From positions 95,811,152-95,875,151 of the forward strand of contig NC_067285.1 in the NCBI RefSeq assembly GCF_020740795.1: 64,000 nt of DNA, read 5' to 3'. The notes under the pieces were generated by a model. The model was not told the DNA's origin and did no database searches. It saw only the letters and a program-made list of their open reading frames with translations. This DNA is from Apus apus. Taxonomy: Eukaryota > Chordata > Aves > Apodiformes > Apodidae. Of this stretch, positions 37,400-50,275 are shown in pieces; position 1 is the stretch's first letter; every line of letters begins with the position of its first letter. The position numbers and the translations under genes are program-made.

Positions 37400-40300
37400 A
37401 GGTCATCCTCCTCAGTGGGATGTTTCCATACCCTTCCTTTCAACTGTTGTCATTGATCCCTTTTGATCTTCATAGGAAGAACCCTCATGGCAATATTCCT
37501 ACACACTCTTTACTAAAAGGGCACATTTTCTGGAGCAGATGGGATAAAAAGTGCTCCCAGCTTAAGTAAGTATATGGATATCCACAAGTAGCCAGTGTGG
37601 ACAGAAATGTCCTGGTCTTTGACTCTGCATTCAGGCTTGCACTCATAGAGAGCAGAGCAAGGGGACTTTCTGCTGGACAGAGTGTATAGCATCAGCCTCA
37701 AACATCGCATTAAAATACCTTACTGCAGTCGCTCAACAGTGGAAGGATCCACTGTTGCTTATGAGGCTTTTCATTTGGATAAAATTAGATTAACAATGAA
37801 GGTAGCATAATAAAGATTTAGACCAAAGAGGTGACACGTAAGCCTGTCGCACTACGTATGTACCAATGTAAAGGGAAGTAACAGCAGGACATGACAGTGA
37901 TTCTTTGAAGGAAGCTACTTTCAAAATGTAGTAAATTTTTTTCCCCAAACACAGCTGTGAAGGTTCACAGCAAGAATATGAATGGGGCAAAAACTTAAAG
38001 TAGCCTATAGAGCAGGCTTGGTAAGGGATTTGAAGAAAAAAATTATGCGTGCCAATTGAGTTTATAATAAAACATTCACTTAGAAAAACATTTTGCTTTG
38101 TCATCATTATGCACTGGTTTAGGACACCAAAGCCCCTGAGTACCCGTAGCCATGCAATTGTCTTAGCTTTCAGTGAGCTTTACCTGTGACAGGAGTTAAT
38201 GCACTTAAAAAAAAATAATAATAAATTAAAATATTTTAAAAATATATTATCGTGCAGTAAAGTACTAGTAGCTTTCATAACTTTCCCCAAGAGGCACAAG
38301 TCTTGGAGACCTAGTCATTTATTTACTCCATAGAACTGGAAATAATACCCCTGTTGTAGGTACTGAGTACAGCTCGGTTGCATGGCCCAAGGGATGAACA
38401 CTCAGGACTTTAGGTGCTATTGTCAAATTCACAGTTTTGTTTAAGGTGGCTTAAAGGAGGAGAAAATTTACACAGACAGGAATGGCAATGGCTAAAGAAG
38501 CACTCATGAGGAGTCATTGAAGAAGGTACAGAGGAAAAAAGTCCATGTTATGTCGCTAACTAGATGAATCACCATGTAATGAACAGGATAACAGGAAAAG
38601 TGTAAGCAAGGAAAAATCCTGTTTTGTTTCTCCTTCCCCTGTACTATCCAGGGAAATAAGATTTACTGCCTTCTTGATAAGTAATCTGGATTTCATCTAA
38701 GAAGTATCAATTTGTACTGCCAGTTTCTTCTCAAACTGCATTAAATCTGAAAGTCCTTGGATACTTCGTAACACGTCAGGCCAGAAGAACAAAAGTTTCC
38801 TATCATTTTAGGCTGGGTAATATTGTATATAACTTTACACCTACTCTTTCCTAAAACAGAAAATCAAAATGTATTTAGCAATTTATATAATTGCTATTTT
38901 TTTTTTTTAGACTTTATTTGAATATTTCCCACAGAATCCAATTTTCAATTTCCAGACTTCTCTATGTAAGGTCTTGTGAACAAAATATTCCATTATGAAA
39001 TGACTCAGTTTAACAGCTAGTGAAATAAATAGTGCTTTACTTTTTATTTTGCCAGAGCATTCCCACTTGACTTATAGTAACAACTTTTATAGCAGTGATT
39101 AAGCGAAGACTTTGAGAAGGTCTGTCTTTACAAATATAAAATAGCAGCAGACACTTCTGGCTTTCTAACTGGAATGTAAATGAAATTTAAAGAGATAAGA
39201 TCACTGTAAGATTATGGTTTGAGCAAGATTATCCTTCTGGTATAGGTTTAACATGAGAGTAAGTGAGAGTAGAATCTGGGAGCATTTCACTAGCATACTG
39301 CTTATAATATTTTAAACCATTCACTTACTCCAGCAAGTCAAATAAGCAAAACTTGTAAAAATAAAATACTAATTGTCACTGATCTTGTATAATCAGAAAT
39401 ACCTTTCCTACGTCAGTTTATTCATGTTCCCCACATTGTAGGATTGCAAAATGAAGACAAGGAGAACACTGGGAAGAAATAATGTATCCAAGAAGTGACA
39501 CAGTAACCACAACTTGTATTATCTCTGATTATTTTGCCTTGTTGTGTCTGTGCAAAGCACAAACACTAGTGCAGCTGATAACACAAAGGGCCAAACCACA
39601 ATGGATGAAATTGCAAATGTAAGATAATTACTTCAGACACACAAAATGTTATTAAGTAAATTAGTTGCAAATCTTTAGATGTTTGTTAAAGCAAAATCAA
39701 TGGTGCATCTCACACCCTTTCTGTATATGGGGATTATATCCCAAAGGCTCAACTTCTGGTATGTTTGTCTGGATTATCTGGACATACTGTAGCATCCCAA
39801 GTCTGGCTTTATTAAGAAGTGAGTGTAGAGCAGAGCAGAACTTGTCCTTGGACTTTGTTTCTCCTTTCATTTGGGAATTGACTCTTCTCTTTGGCAGCTT
39901 TAAAACAGTTTTGTAATGTAAGCAAAGACTAAACAATGAAAATGAATTTAAAACTCACATGCTTTCAGTCACATTAACTCCCTGCACAATGTAATATCGT
40001 ATAAACAAGGGCAAATAGTCCAAACTAACTACAATTGTTCCCCACAGTGTGTTTTCTTAAGACTTATATAGACAAAAGCATTGCAAGTAAGGCAAATAAT
40101 GCTATCTTTTAACAGCCCATCTGTGGTAAAACTCTGGAAATTATCATTTTCTGTGTTTCAGCATTTAAATAATATTTTAAAATTACTCTGTATGGAAATA
40201 CTATAAAATACTCCCAGGACAGTTTAGTACAACAGTTGAAATAAATCAGATTATTTGGTATCACTATGGATTTGACTTGCCTCTCCCACTTTCTCAAAAA

Positions 40301-43300
40301 CTACCAGCTGACACCTTTCTACCTCCAGTTATTGGACATCACTATACCTATCAAATAAGTCCAAAATGCAGAGATAATTTGTCTAATTTACAAATAAATA
40401 TTAACATTCCAGAAATAGAAGACCTAGAACAGAACTTAAGCTGGGGTAAATTGATTTTGCTCTGGAAGGTCTCCCTGTACCTCATCTTACTTGGTTTAAT
40501 AATTAGTCCAAACCATCAGCTAGCAGAGGTCTAGTTAACCAGAAAAGAAAGCAACCAAAAAAACTAGTCTGGAGATTGTCATAGTAAAAGAACAAGAGTA
40601 AAACAATAATATACTTATTTGTGTACAATAAAGACATAGCCATGCCTAAGTCAAAATCTTATTTTCATTCTAGGAGCCCCAGAACTTGAAGGGGACACCC
40701 CCTCACCTCACCATCTGAGCATCCTTCCAGGCAAAATCACGACAATAGAAATAGACAAAATCCTAGACATCATGTAATCTTTTGCTTTTATTTTTATTAG
40801 ATCAAAACCCTACTTGGGTTAAGCACTTTTAAGGAGAGAGTATTGTTTCTTTGTGGGAATTGCTGATAGGGGTTTATAGACAACAGTAACTTTCTTTGTC
40901 GCAACCAGTAGTAACGATAGAAAGGTCTCCTAAAAGAGAGAAGGTTTGCAATATCTCCTAAAGTGTTTAGATTCTCAATTCTCTGACTAGCTGTTTCATA
41001 ACCAGATACCCCACTGCAAATACTTTCTTTTCTGTTCTAAATTTTTTCTTATTCTTTACCCTCCCTTCATGGTCTGAAGTGTCTCAACTAAAATTCATAC
41101 TTAACATTCAGTTGTTTATAAGAGACAACCAGTTAGTTACTTTCAAAAAAAGTGAAGCTATGTGCCTCTCTAGCTACTGAAAAATAGAGAAATCACCAGA
41201 ATATAAGCAAATTGTGTGTTCAATTTCTTGTGCAGACTTGTGCAAATTTAAGTTAAGTCAGAGGACTGCTGTTCATAGAAACTTACTATTCCTATAAAAA
41301 CCGCAGCTTTCAGGAACTGCTATTGTTGATTCAATGAAATTTCCATATGTAAGTGTAGTTTCCAGTATTTTTCTAATACAGACAATACTTTTCATGCTAC
41401 CTATAGCTGAGGTTCCTTTAAGCCAAGGATTATATAATACTTGGGAATTCGCATGTCAATGAACACATTTCAATAGTATTACCTTAAAGGTATTTATCAC
41501 CTGTTACAGAAAATGATACTCCTCCAAAAATGCAATGTCAGATCAGCTGTAATGAAACACCAAGTAACTTCTCTCCATACATAGTGAGGCATAAACTTCG
41601 GAATCTTAAATTAAAGCCCTGGCTTCAGACATGCTGGTACCAATTTAGCCAACAATACATCAGCTGACTTTCTATTTCCTTCCTACTAACTGCACAGCCA
41701 GTCCCTTAATGACTTGGTGGTGTAAAACTAACATAATTCTATCTAATTCTGTGGAAATGTGGAAAACTATTTGATCTTAACATCATGAGTATAGCTTGGC
41801 ATGCATCGAGAGCAGAGCTGTCAGACACATAGAGCACCAGAAGAGACTGCCTTCCTTTTCCTGACTCTTCCAGCAGCTCATTGAGTGGCCTGTGCCAAAG
41901 AGTTCATTTTCCTGAGCTTCCTTTTTTCATTTCTAAACTGAAACTCATAGTGACTGCACTTAACATAACTAGCATTTTCCATGTATTTTTGTGAGACCTA
42001 CTAATTAAAATCTCTAGTGATAAAATAATAGTGACTCTGTTACATGCTTAACTGGAACCTTAAAAAGACAAGACTGCAGTTCTTCATTGTTACAGGTAGG
42101 GGCTTATTTAGCAGTCTCTTCAGTTTTGAGCTTTATAAAGGAAGCAGTCAGGGAGCATCAAGAGCACCTGTACCATTTTGTTGCTGCATTATAACCAATG
42201 GGGGCTGTTTCTGGTGACAGCCCCTAATTTTTTGTTTGTAACAAATCGTATCATGACTGTGCCTCAGAAAACTATCTCAAGTGACTGGTACCTTAGAACA
42301 CGTAACGGATTTTGACTTTGACTGATGCTGGTCTAGTATGCAAAAATATGCTCAAAGGAGCCCATTAATGGTTCCAACACCTGATGATGTTAAGACAGTA
42401 TTTTAAAAGTGACATCTTGGGCAGTGTGTTCATGCTGGTAAGTTGGCATGTGGTTCTAGCACCCATAACATAAGGATTTGCAAGGCTATTTCCTTGCATT
42501 TCTAGCTTGAATCCTGAACTGTTTTTTTCTGGCAAACTAATATATTCACAGAATGAAGAAAAAATAGGACTGTAAAACCCAGTGTATAGCCAACAAAACA
42601 AGCAGACCCCTCTAAAAAATATCTATCTTCCTCTTTCATGGTTTCCTGTTAAATTCTCATGCACTTTTGCATCAGGTATGATAAGCCACAAAAAGGAAGA
42701 GCCAACTTCAGTTGTCCAGTGAGCATTATTATGTATTCTGCCCTCAATTTTAACAATTAGTTAGAAGCCTAGGTATATGGAGGGAGGAGGCGCAGCTGAG
42801 CCTAATGAAAGGCCATCATTGGCTGAGAAGTGCCAACATGGGTCACAACATGCACAATGAACCATGTGCAAGGAACGAGTAGATAATGACTCATCCCAAG
42901 CATCACTAATGGTATCTTATTGGCTGTCACTGGATGCCAGAGGGATTTTTATGTGATCTCATGTTATATTGGACAGACCATTTACACATATTTCTTTGCA
43001 GCAGTTTTTCCTAAGGTTTATACAACACTTGCAGTGCAATCTCTGGAGTGAAACTGAATTTCTGACTGTTCATCCACCCAGAAAACCCACAGGAATTTGA
43101 ACATGGTTATGAAATTGTACCTGAAGGTTTACAGAGACATTATGCTGTATTAGTCCTGCTCATCAGTGAGCCTTGAACATAGTACAAAAGTCACAGCCAT
43201 CACCTGGGAGGCCTCACTTCCTCTCTTTTGGGGAAGATGGTATGACAGTTGACTGGATGCATCAAGGCCAGCTGCAACGTGTCTCATGGGTAGATCAGGT

Positions 43301-44880
43301 GGATGATACTGCAAAAATCCAAGAAATTCAAATACTATGAAGTGTCACTTCAAAAGAAAGGTGGTCACCCCAAAAATAGTTTAAAAAATACCTTGAGATG
43401 TGTCCAGATGAAGTATCATCTATTAAGACCTGTGGAGTCTTCCAGGCATTTAATAAACTACATGCCACAGCACTGTCATACATGACTGCTGGAGATGCAC
43501 CACAGTGGCAGCAAGAGCACCTCGTTTGCCTTTGAACCCCTCTGCATTTGGCAAACGCTATTTCAGAAATTATTGACAGTACAAGGTGCTCTGAAGTAAA
43601 TTTCCTCCTTATTATTGAGTTCAGATGAGAATGATATAAACTGGTCTTAACTGTAGTTACTGTGAGACACTGATAGGACGCAAGCTCAGATCACGTTGAA
43701 AAAGCTTTAAATAAGTATGTTCCTCAGAATTTTCTCCAGACAGGTGTGTTCTCCAGAAGAGTGGCCTAGCTCAAATCTCCCTGTAGTCTGTATCTGTGTG
43801 AGTAACTCCACTGAATCAGTGGCCTAATGCCAGCATAGCCCTGGCAAACGAGAAGTAGATCATGACTTTCCATATACATGTCTTCTAATTAATTATTTTT
43901 ACTTCATTTACCAGGAAATAAATAAATAAATATCTGGCAACAAACCCAAAATTATTTGTAGGTTTGACACAAGATAAAGATAAGCTTTTCCAAATGAATA
44001 ACTTTACAAGTGGAGTTTCTATTTAAAGTGTAGTAAAGTTCTTAGTCAAATTAATGAAAAAACAAAACAGATGCTTATTCCTCAGGAAGAAGAATGAGGC
44101 AACTGTAAATTGATGTGGTCTTGTTTTGGACAGAAAAAGCGTTATACACATACCATGAAATAACAGAGCAAGCAACTGTTTTGGCTGCAAAGCCAGTGTG
44201 TGTAGCATCTGACTTTACAGGGGAATAAAAGGATTAAGACTAAAATGCCAACAAAAATTAAAAATGGCAGATTCTTTTGTTATCGTGAATTAGCAGGCCT
44301 CCTCTTCTTTGCACACAGAGAAAAATATTTGTATATACTTTTCTCTAAACTAGCTATACAGGTACACTATGGTACCTAAATTATTTCTTAATTTAAAAAG
44401 CCAATTTTATTAGTAAACTAATGTCACTAATAAAGTAGCCACCCCAAAAGAAGTCATTACCTCAAAGTTCCAGCATCCCAAACAGTGCGTGATTAAGTTC
44501 AAGTGGGACAGGCATTCAGGTTTTTGCTTCTGCTAAGTAATAAAATTACAGCTGTAATTAGCAAGCATTTCATTAAAATAGCTTCTTTTTTTTTTCCTCT
44601 TGCTTAAGGTTTGCAGGGGGACAAATGATCTGCATGACAGAATGATCTATCATGCAATTAGTTGAACATAGTGGAGAGAGAAATTATGTTAAAAAGGCAA
44701 CTCAGAACTGTCCAAACATTAAGATCATTGGCTGTACATTTGGGTAAATCTATGAAAAAAAAATGCCTAGAAAAACAAAACTCTTTGATCTTAATATGTT
44801 TTATGCAGAAATCCATTCCAAAAGGGGAGTCAAGAGTTCATAGCAAATTCTTACTCATTAAGTCTGGCAATTTAACCAGC
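37400..44880. other. Intergenic stretch, no gene recognised
   Basis: About 7.5 kb of AT-rich sequence with short random open frames. I see only an 8 bp hairpin at 42201-42224, a (AAAT)n tract at 43916-43932 and scattered A/T runs. No CR1 copy or conserved coding sequence was recognised. Confidence 0.6.
42201..42224. other. Perfect 8 bp stem-loop
   Basis: GGGGCTGT at 42201-42208 pairs perfectly with ACAGCCCC at 42217-42224 around an 8-base loop and is followed by an A/T-rich TAATTTTTT. Bacterial-style termination has no meaning in this genome, and no function is claimed. Confidence 0.8.
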
Positions 44881-44884
44881 AGAC

Positions 44885-45250
44885 ACTGAATCCAGCTCAG
44901 CCCAGGACCAGATGGTATTCATCCAGAACTTCTAAAGGAAATAGTAAAATTATTAAACATGATGTGTAATCTCTTGCTTATAACTACGTTGCCAGAAAAA
45001 AAAAAAAAAAATCAGTGCAACTGTGATGCCAACATTTAAAAAGGACTCCAAGGGAACTAAACAGTTGGATTTATGAGCCAGTCTGTAAGCCTGTCACCTT
45101 CAGAACAAAAACTGTTGAGCATGGTCACAACAGACAAAAATCTCTGGACCCATGGTCTGCACAGATTTTGTAGAGGAGAGCCACACCCTGCAGATTTAGA
45201 GATCTGAGCCTGTGAACAAGATGATCCAGTTTGTTTAAAACTGTAACTAC
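44885..45250 (+). mobile_element. Ancient CR1-class LINE relic, RT N-terminal region
   Basis: The translation contains PGPDGIHPELLKEIVKLL, then MPTFKKDSKG and HRFCRGEP, corresponding in order to the GPDGIHP, IFKKG and GF-KGKSC segments of CR1-type reverse transcriptases, of the kind abundant in turtles and crocodilians. Stop codons and an A16 run break it. It is far more decayed than the avian CR1 copies in the window. Confidence 0.65.
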
Positions 45251-45279
45251 ACCATTGTTGCGATTTGCATGAGAGAGCT

Positions 45280-46245
45280 TTCCCTCACTCCTTCTGCTTT
45301 TGGTTGAAATTAGTACACTCTGGACTGAATCAGAGGCTCAGCACTTACTCCTCAACCCTTCGTGTCTGTGCTCTACTCTCTGCCCTCCTCTGCTATGCTC
45401 TCCACTCATTTGATGTCTGCAGTTTGTGATTAAGCTGAGAGCCTCCACCAAGCAGGCTGCAGCCAAGGCAGTTTGGACTGTTTTGCATTTCTGCTGAATG
45501 CATGAAACCTACAGCCTTGGCAGCTGGCCTCATTGGATTCATCCCTCTCGCATGTGCTTAGGAAGCATGACTCCATACTGTAACAGGTCCATCCCTTGGG
45601 ATGGGGCTAGGTGAAGGGCTCCTACCATCCTGGGAAAGCTGATCCTTCTTACCTTCCCACATACAGATGAGACCAATGTGAGCAACCTGCAGCCCTGGCC
45701 CACCTCTCATCCCCTTGATAGCAAGGGGGTTAGTGGGACCTTGCAGTGGTGTGTACCACTGATGACCAGTTGCATCAAAGCCTTCCAGATGTGAAGAACA
45801 TTATGCCACATTATGTCCTCCACAAGAGCCCAGTGCTCTCTGGCAGTTCAGCCTTTTCCATGTGGCATGGTCATGGCAGGCTTTCTTTATGGACAGCCTG
45901 GCTCTTCCACAGCTACCACCAGTGGGTCTGCATTGGGAAGCTGTGAACGGCAAAGGATGAAGCCATCTGCTCACATGTAATTCAGGACAATAAGCCTGAC
46001 AAGCGTCATCTGAATTTGCACATGCAAACATGGGTCTGGGCTACCTTTGTGAAGGCGGAATGGAAAGGTCTGATTTCCTTATCTCCCTTGGGAATAAATA
46101 AATAAATAATAAGTAAATAGCCACTTTCTCCTTAGGCTGGCCATCAGAGGCAACTACTTGAAAGCCAAGCTTCTGGCATCCATGAGCATCATGTGAACAC
46201 AGAGCCACTGAGCCATGAGTAACTGGCGATTCAGTGGTAGCCATG
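45280..46245. other. GC-richer block of unknown origin, splitting the ancient LINE
   Basis: Its base composition is clearly richer in G and C than its neighbours. The plus strand is open from 45734 to 46099 except for one TGA at 45944, reading for example DQLHQSLPDVKNIMPHY and, after the stop, DNKPDKRHLNLHMQTW. The minus strand is also partly open. I do not recognise the product. It could be a decayed DNA transposon or retropseudogene inserted in the old LINE, or chance openness in GC-rich DNA. A short (AAAT)n tract at 46092-46119 follows the open frame. Confidence 0.35.
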
Positions 46246-46599
46246 CAGCTAAAGATCTTACATACTCAACAGAACGTGCTGAGTTTTTCAGTTGCTTGCA
46301 TGTATGCTTCAGTCTTTGTGTTTTGTTTCTTTAACTTCAAATGTTAATTAACTCATGCTATGGGCACAACACACATCACTTCTTGGTTTGTTTCTTCATT
46401 GCTTCTCTAGGAGGAGCCTTCCAAAGCCTGGGATGATTCAACCAATGGCAATCAATGTTCACAAATAGTCCTGGAAGACTTACCTGGGCTGAGGTAATGA
46501 AGCTGGCATGGATTTGCATGCCAGAAAGAGCTAGGAGAATCATGGAAGCAGGAGTTCAGGATCAGTTTAACGTCATAGACAAGTAGACCATTGGTTTGG

Positions 46600-47220
46600 A
46601 GTGAAACAGGAAACAGTATGATTGAAAGATTGGAAATAAAAAATAGAAATGAAAAGTAGGAATGAAATGGAGGTATGAATGGAGCCCCACAAGAAACTTT
46701 GCTACAGGTGTTCATCACTTTCATAAATGCTTCAAAAAATGGGAAGAGGGGTGAGGCAGAAGAGTCTTTTGCTAATGCTAAGTCATTCTAGGAGAGAAGT
46801 AAAAACTTATTTTGAAGTACAGCAGAAAGCTCTTTCTTATAAAATGAAAGAATAAAAGTAGAAAAAAATTATAATTTTTCAAGAACAGTATAGGGCCCTA
46901 AAATAGATATTACTATGCAGGAAAGAGACTACTGAACTTACAGTACATTCTTCCATGAAAACATCAATTCAATTCTCAGTAGCCATAAAAAAGGCAAATA
47001 GGATTCCAGGAACTATTAGGAAAGGAATGGAGGAAAAAAACAACACAGAAATTCAATATGCTATTATTTCAATCCTTGATTCATCTCTATGTGTTAGCAT
47101 CTGTGGAAGACTGTAGAATAACTAGAAGAGATCTTAGACCTGGGCCATGATGCTCATGGAAGGTATGAAACCCCTTCTTTACAAGGAATGAATGACCAAC
47201 CTGATATTCTTCAGATACGA
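46600..47220 (+). mobile_element. Ancient CR1-class LINE relic, central RT and C-terminal region
   Basis: Near 46680-46790 the translation GAPQETLLQVFITFINA and, further on, ESFANAKSF parallels [19 protein letters not shown] and KFADDTKL of CR1. Near 46985-47030 KKANRIPGTIRKGMEE parallels the KKAN-ILGIIRKG-E segment. Order and strand agree with the 44885-45250 piece, so both are probably one element. Confidence 0.6.
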
Positions 47221-47600
47221 CAAAATCACGGCAGGTACAGAGAAGCTGACTTCAGAATTATAATTCACTCTCTGTCATGATACAGGACACCTTAGCCCCA
47301 GTGCAATTTCTTTGATTGTAATGATTCCCCTAATCTTGTCTTCCCTCCTGATCCCTGTGTCTCCTCCAGACTTCCATTCACCTTGTTTCTTCTTTTTTAA
47401 CCAGGTCCTGGAGACTTTATGGAAGCCACTACACAATCCAGTTCAACAAGCCTGGAAGCCCAGTAGGTGATGACAAGTGCACAGTCCCAGTCTGTATCTG
47501 ACAACATACATAATAGTTAATCTCTCCCTTTAGTATAACTAATTTATAGCTACATGTACACATCTTTTTACATGAACTATGTATGTAGTTTAGTATAACG

Positions 47601-47675
47601 ATAGCATAGCATAGCATAGCATAGCATAGCGTAGCGTAGCGTAGCGTAGCATAGAGTAGCATAGCGTAGCATAGC
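47601..47675. repeat. Pentanucleotide array, (ATAGC/GTAGC)15
   Basis: Fifteen five-base units: six ATAGC, four GTAGC, one ATAGA, then alternating GTAGC and ATAGC. The long frame with CYAML repeats on the minus strand is only the translation of this array. Confidence 0.95.
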
Positions 47676-47979
47676 ATATAGTTGCTTCTTCGTGGCATGG
47701 GAATAACCAAGCTAGAACTCATCAGAACACCAGCAACTAACCCCTCACCCTAAAAGTGTAGTGATATAACTAGTATAAAAGCTGTAGATGAAAAATTAAT
47801 TGAGAGAGAATCAAACCCGAAATAGCAACACATCTATGGTAAAAAGTAATAGAAGAAGTACTGCTAATATCAGCCATTCAACACAATTGAAACTGATTTC
47901 TCTAATGCAGATCTAATAGAAGGTGCCAGGAATCCAGAAAGACTTCTTCCACATTAAGAATAAACCCAGAACAGCAATT

Positions 47980-48110
47980 TGACATCTTGCTTACAGAAAG
48001 ACTCAAACTCCATTACAGGCTATTTAATTCGGTAAAGGAATTGCTAAACACAATTACCCAGCCTGTGTTTTGTAGCAGGTCAGACCATTAGAATAATTGT
48101 AAATAATTAC
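47980..48110 (+). mobile_element. Ancient CR1-class LINE 3' end
   Basis: The segment with GCTAAACACAATTACCCAGC and then TGTGTTTTGTAGCAGGTCAG resembles the 3' untranslated end of old reptile-type CR1 elements (the CATGTGTTTTGTAGCAGGTCAGACTAGATGA-like region, recalled). It would be the tail of the element begun at 44885. Confidence 0.5.
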
Positions 48111-48129
48111 AATAGCTTCTTTTCATACA

Positions 48130-50070
48130 GAAATGCCTCTCAAAGCTCAAAATCATTCAGCCTGAAGGCGACTTTATGACAGAAGAAAGTGCTTTAAAAT
48201 GTAAAGCTCATGTTAAAGTGCATCACATGGATATGGAAAGCAGGATCAGTATCTCAAATATAAAGGACACCTTAGATAGGCAGACATGGGCTACAAAATT
48301 GAGTCTGAGTTGGTTTGTTGCTGATGTTTCTTCTATAGAAATGAATTTTCAAAGAAAAGAGAAGTTGTCAGCCAGAAGTTCTGGCACCTTAGACTGGTTG
48401 CATCTTTTTGCTGCCTATGTAGAAGAGCAAAAAACCTCAGCAGTCCTTTCCAAAAAGCATCTGTTACCTTTTTTTGTGCATTACCAGTGCTAAATCAGTT
48501 CTTGTCTCAGCTGCCATTTCAGCTGTTTGGGATATTACAATAATTTGAAATTGTCAGAGAAAACGTTCAGTAAATTCTGGAATTATTAAAAATAAATACA
48601 AAACTAAAGAGACAAACAAAAATTTCTCTGTTTAATTAAATGGGTAACATTTGTAATTGAATAGAGGAGTTAATTAGTAACACTTATAAATGCAGTAATA
48701 GAAAGCATATTTTAAAAAATAAAGGTGAATTAGGCAGCTAAAAAGAAAATTGGGCTTTCAGATACATTGGTACCTAAATGTTGAAACTTAATGCTCATGA
48801 AATGCAAAAATGGAAACATATTTTCACTTTTATTTATTCAACAGGGTTTTCTCTGATTTTGAGATTCGTGGTTGGGAAATAAACCAGAACATGTCATTCT
48901 GGAGGGATGTCCTACCAGTATGTAACACATTTGAAACTGGAATTGAGTCCTGCTGGATGAATGTTTTTTTCAGCTGAGACAGTTACACATTGTATTCACC
49001 AATTGCCAGCTTGAGTGGTGTTATCTCAGGTTTTTAAAATCTGCACAAAATTATTAAAAAATACATAAAAATATAATTTAGAAATTTGAACTTTAAATGC
49101 AACTTTCTAATCTGCTCTCCTACATACCCAGGCACTAGACAGCAGGGCTGGTAAGACTGGAAAAGAAATCCAGGCCCTCCAATCTGTGTATGTCAACTTT
49201 GAGGGATCCAAACCTGTTATTAGGAGACTGTTATTGTTCTGCCTACTTAACTAGAAGAAATTTAAATGTGAAGTTTGTTTTCCATTGAGGTATAGCAGGG
49301 ATTAATTTATAGTATCAATTTACATTTTTGGCCATAAACAAGCTGTATGCTGGAAGTTAAAAGCCCATGACTGAGGAAAATTCAGAGAGGATAATGTTTA
49401 TGTATTCAAAAAGCACAACTCAGAAGAAAATATTTATGTTACATGAGTTTGTTGTGTTTTATACTAATGTGTAACTAATGTGCTGCAGTTTATCAGTTCA
49501 TCGAGTTTGTATGCAAGCCATGTACAAGTCCTTGTATTGAAAAAATGTGGTTTTGCTTATATTAATTGACAATTTGAATACAATACTTTCATATGTTTTG
49601 ATTCAAGAACATTAAAATTAGTGAGTCTTTCTGACTTACTGGGGTTTGGATCAGGTACATCCTGCATTCTCTGTTGAAGCTAGCACTTCACCAAATGAGG
49701 CAAATGTGACAGCTCTTGTTTTTCTGAGTATACCCAGTCTTCTGTCTGCTCCGAAACATGTGAAGATAAGAATCCTTTTCATTTAAGGCATGTAAAATCA
49801 TTACTGTGTTTTTCTCTTCTCCGGTCTTTTATTCAGCTACTCTTACCATTTTTTATGTCATTGGTTGAGAGACAGATTTATCACTCTCATCACACACAGG
49901 TCGTGATTTATTGGCCATGGAAATACAGACTCCCTCTGAGGAATATTGCAGAGATGTGAGCAGAAGCAATCTTGCAAGGGGTTAATGCTGTAATCTTTTT
50001 CTAGCCTGTTTACAATCCCAACTGTAGGCCAGTAACAGAAGAGGGTGGATCTAAAAAAGTACCGGAGGAG
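48130..50070. other. Intergenic stretch upstream of CCKAR
   Basis: AT-rich sequence, with one random 105-codon frame at 48176-48493 that I do not believe is coding. It should include distal regulatory sequence of CCKAR, but no element can be named from sequence alone. Confidence 0.55.
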
Positions 50071-50127
50071 ATGTGTGTGTGTGTGTATATGTGGGTGCAT
50101 AAGTATGAATGTGTGTGCACACACACA
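50071..50127. promoter_or_regulatory. GT/AC alternating tract with 16 bp palindrome upstream of CCKAR
   Basis: A (GT)n run at about 50072-50086 is followed by the perfect palindrome TGTGTGTGCACACACA at 50110-50125. Alternating purine-pyrimidine DNA of this type can adopt Z-DNA or a cruciform and is length-polymorphic. It ends about 230 bp before the CCKAR start codon. Confidence 0.75.
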
Positions 50128-50275
50128 CTGTGCTTTTCTGAACTGCCTTGTGTGCCACCGGAATAAATCTTGTTCAGCCTGAGCAGGACTCTGTGTGCCA
50201 GGTGTTCCTGACGGAGAGTTGGAAGAGCTTCCTTGTACAACTGCGTCTTATTCCTCCTGAAGATTTCATTCAGAA

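Noticed and set aside
47429..47722. 97-codon minus-strand frame with CYAML-like repeats
   Set aside because: The repeats come from the ATAGC/GTAGC array, and there is no gene context.
48176..48493. 105-codon plus-strand frame upstream of CCKAR
   Set aside because: No recognised homology, no splice or promoter context, and a length expected by chance in 64 kb.
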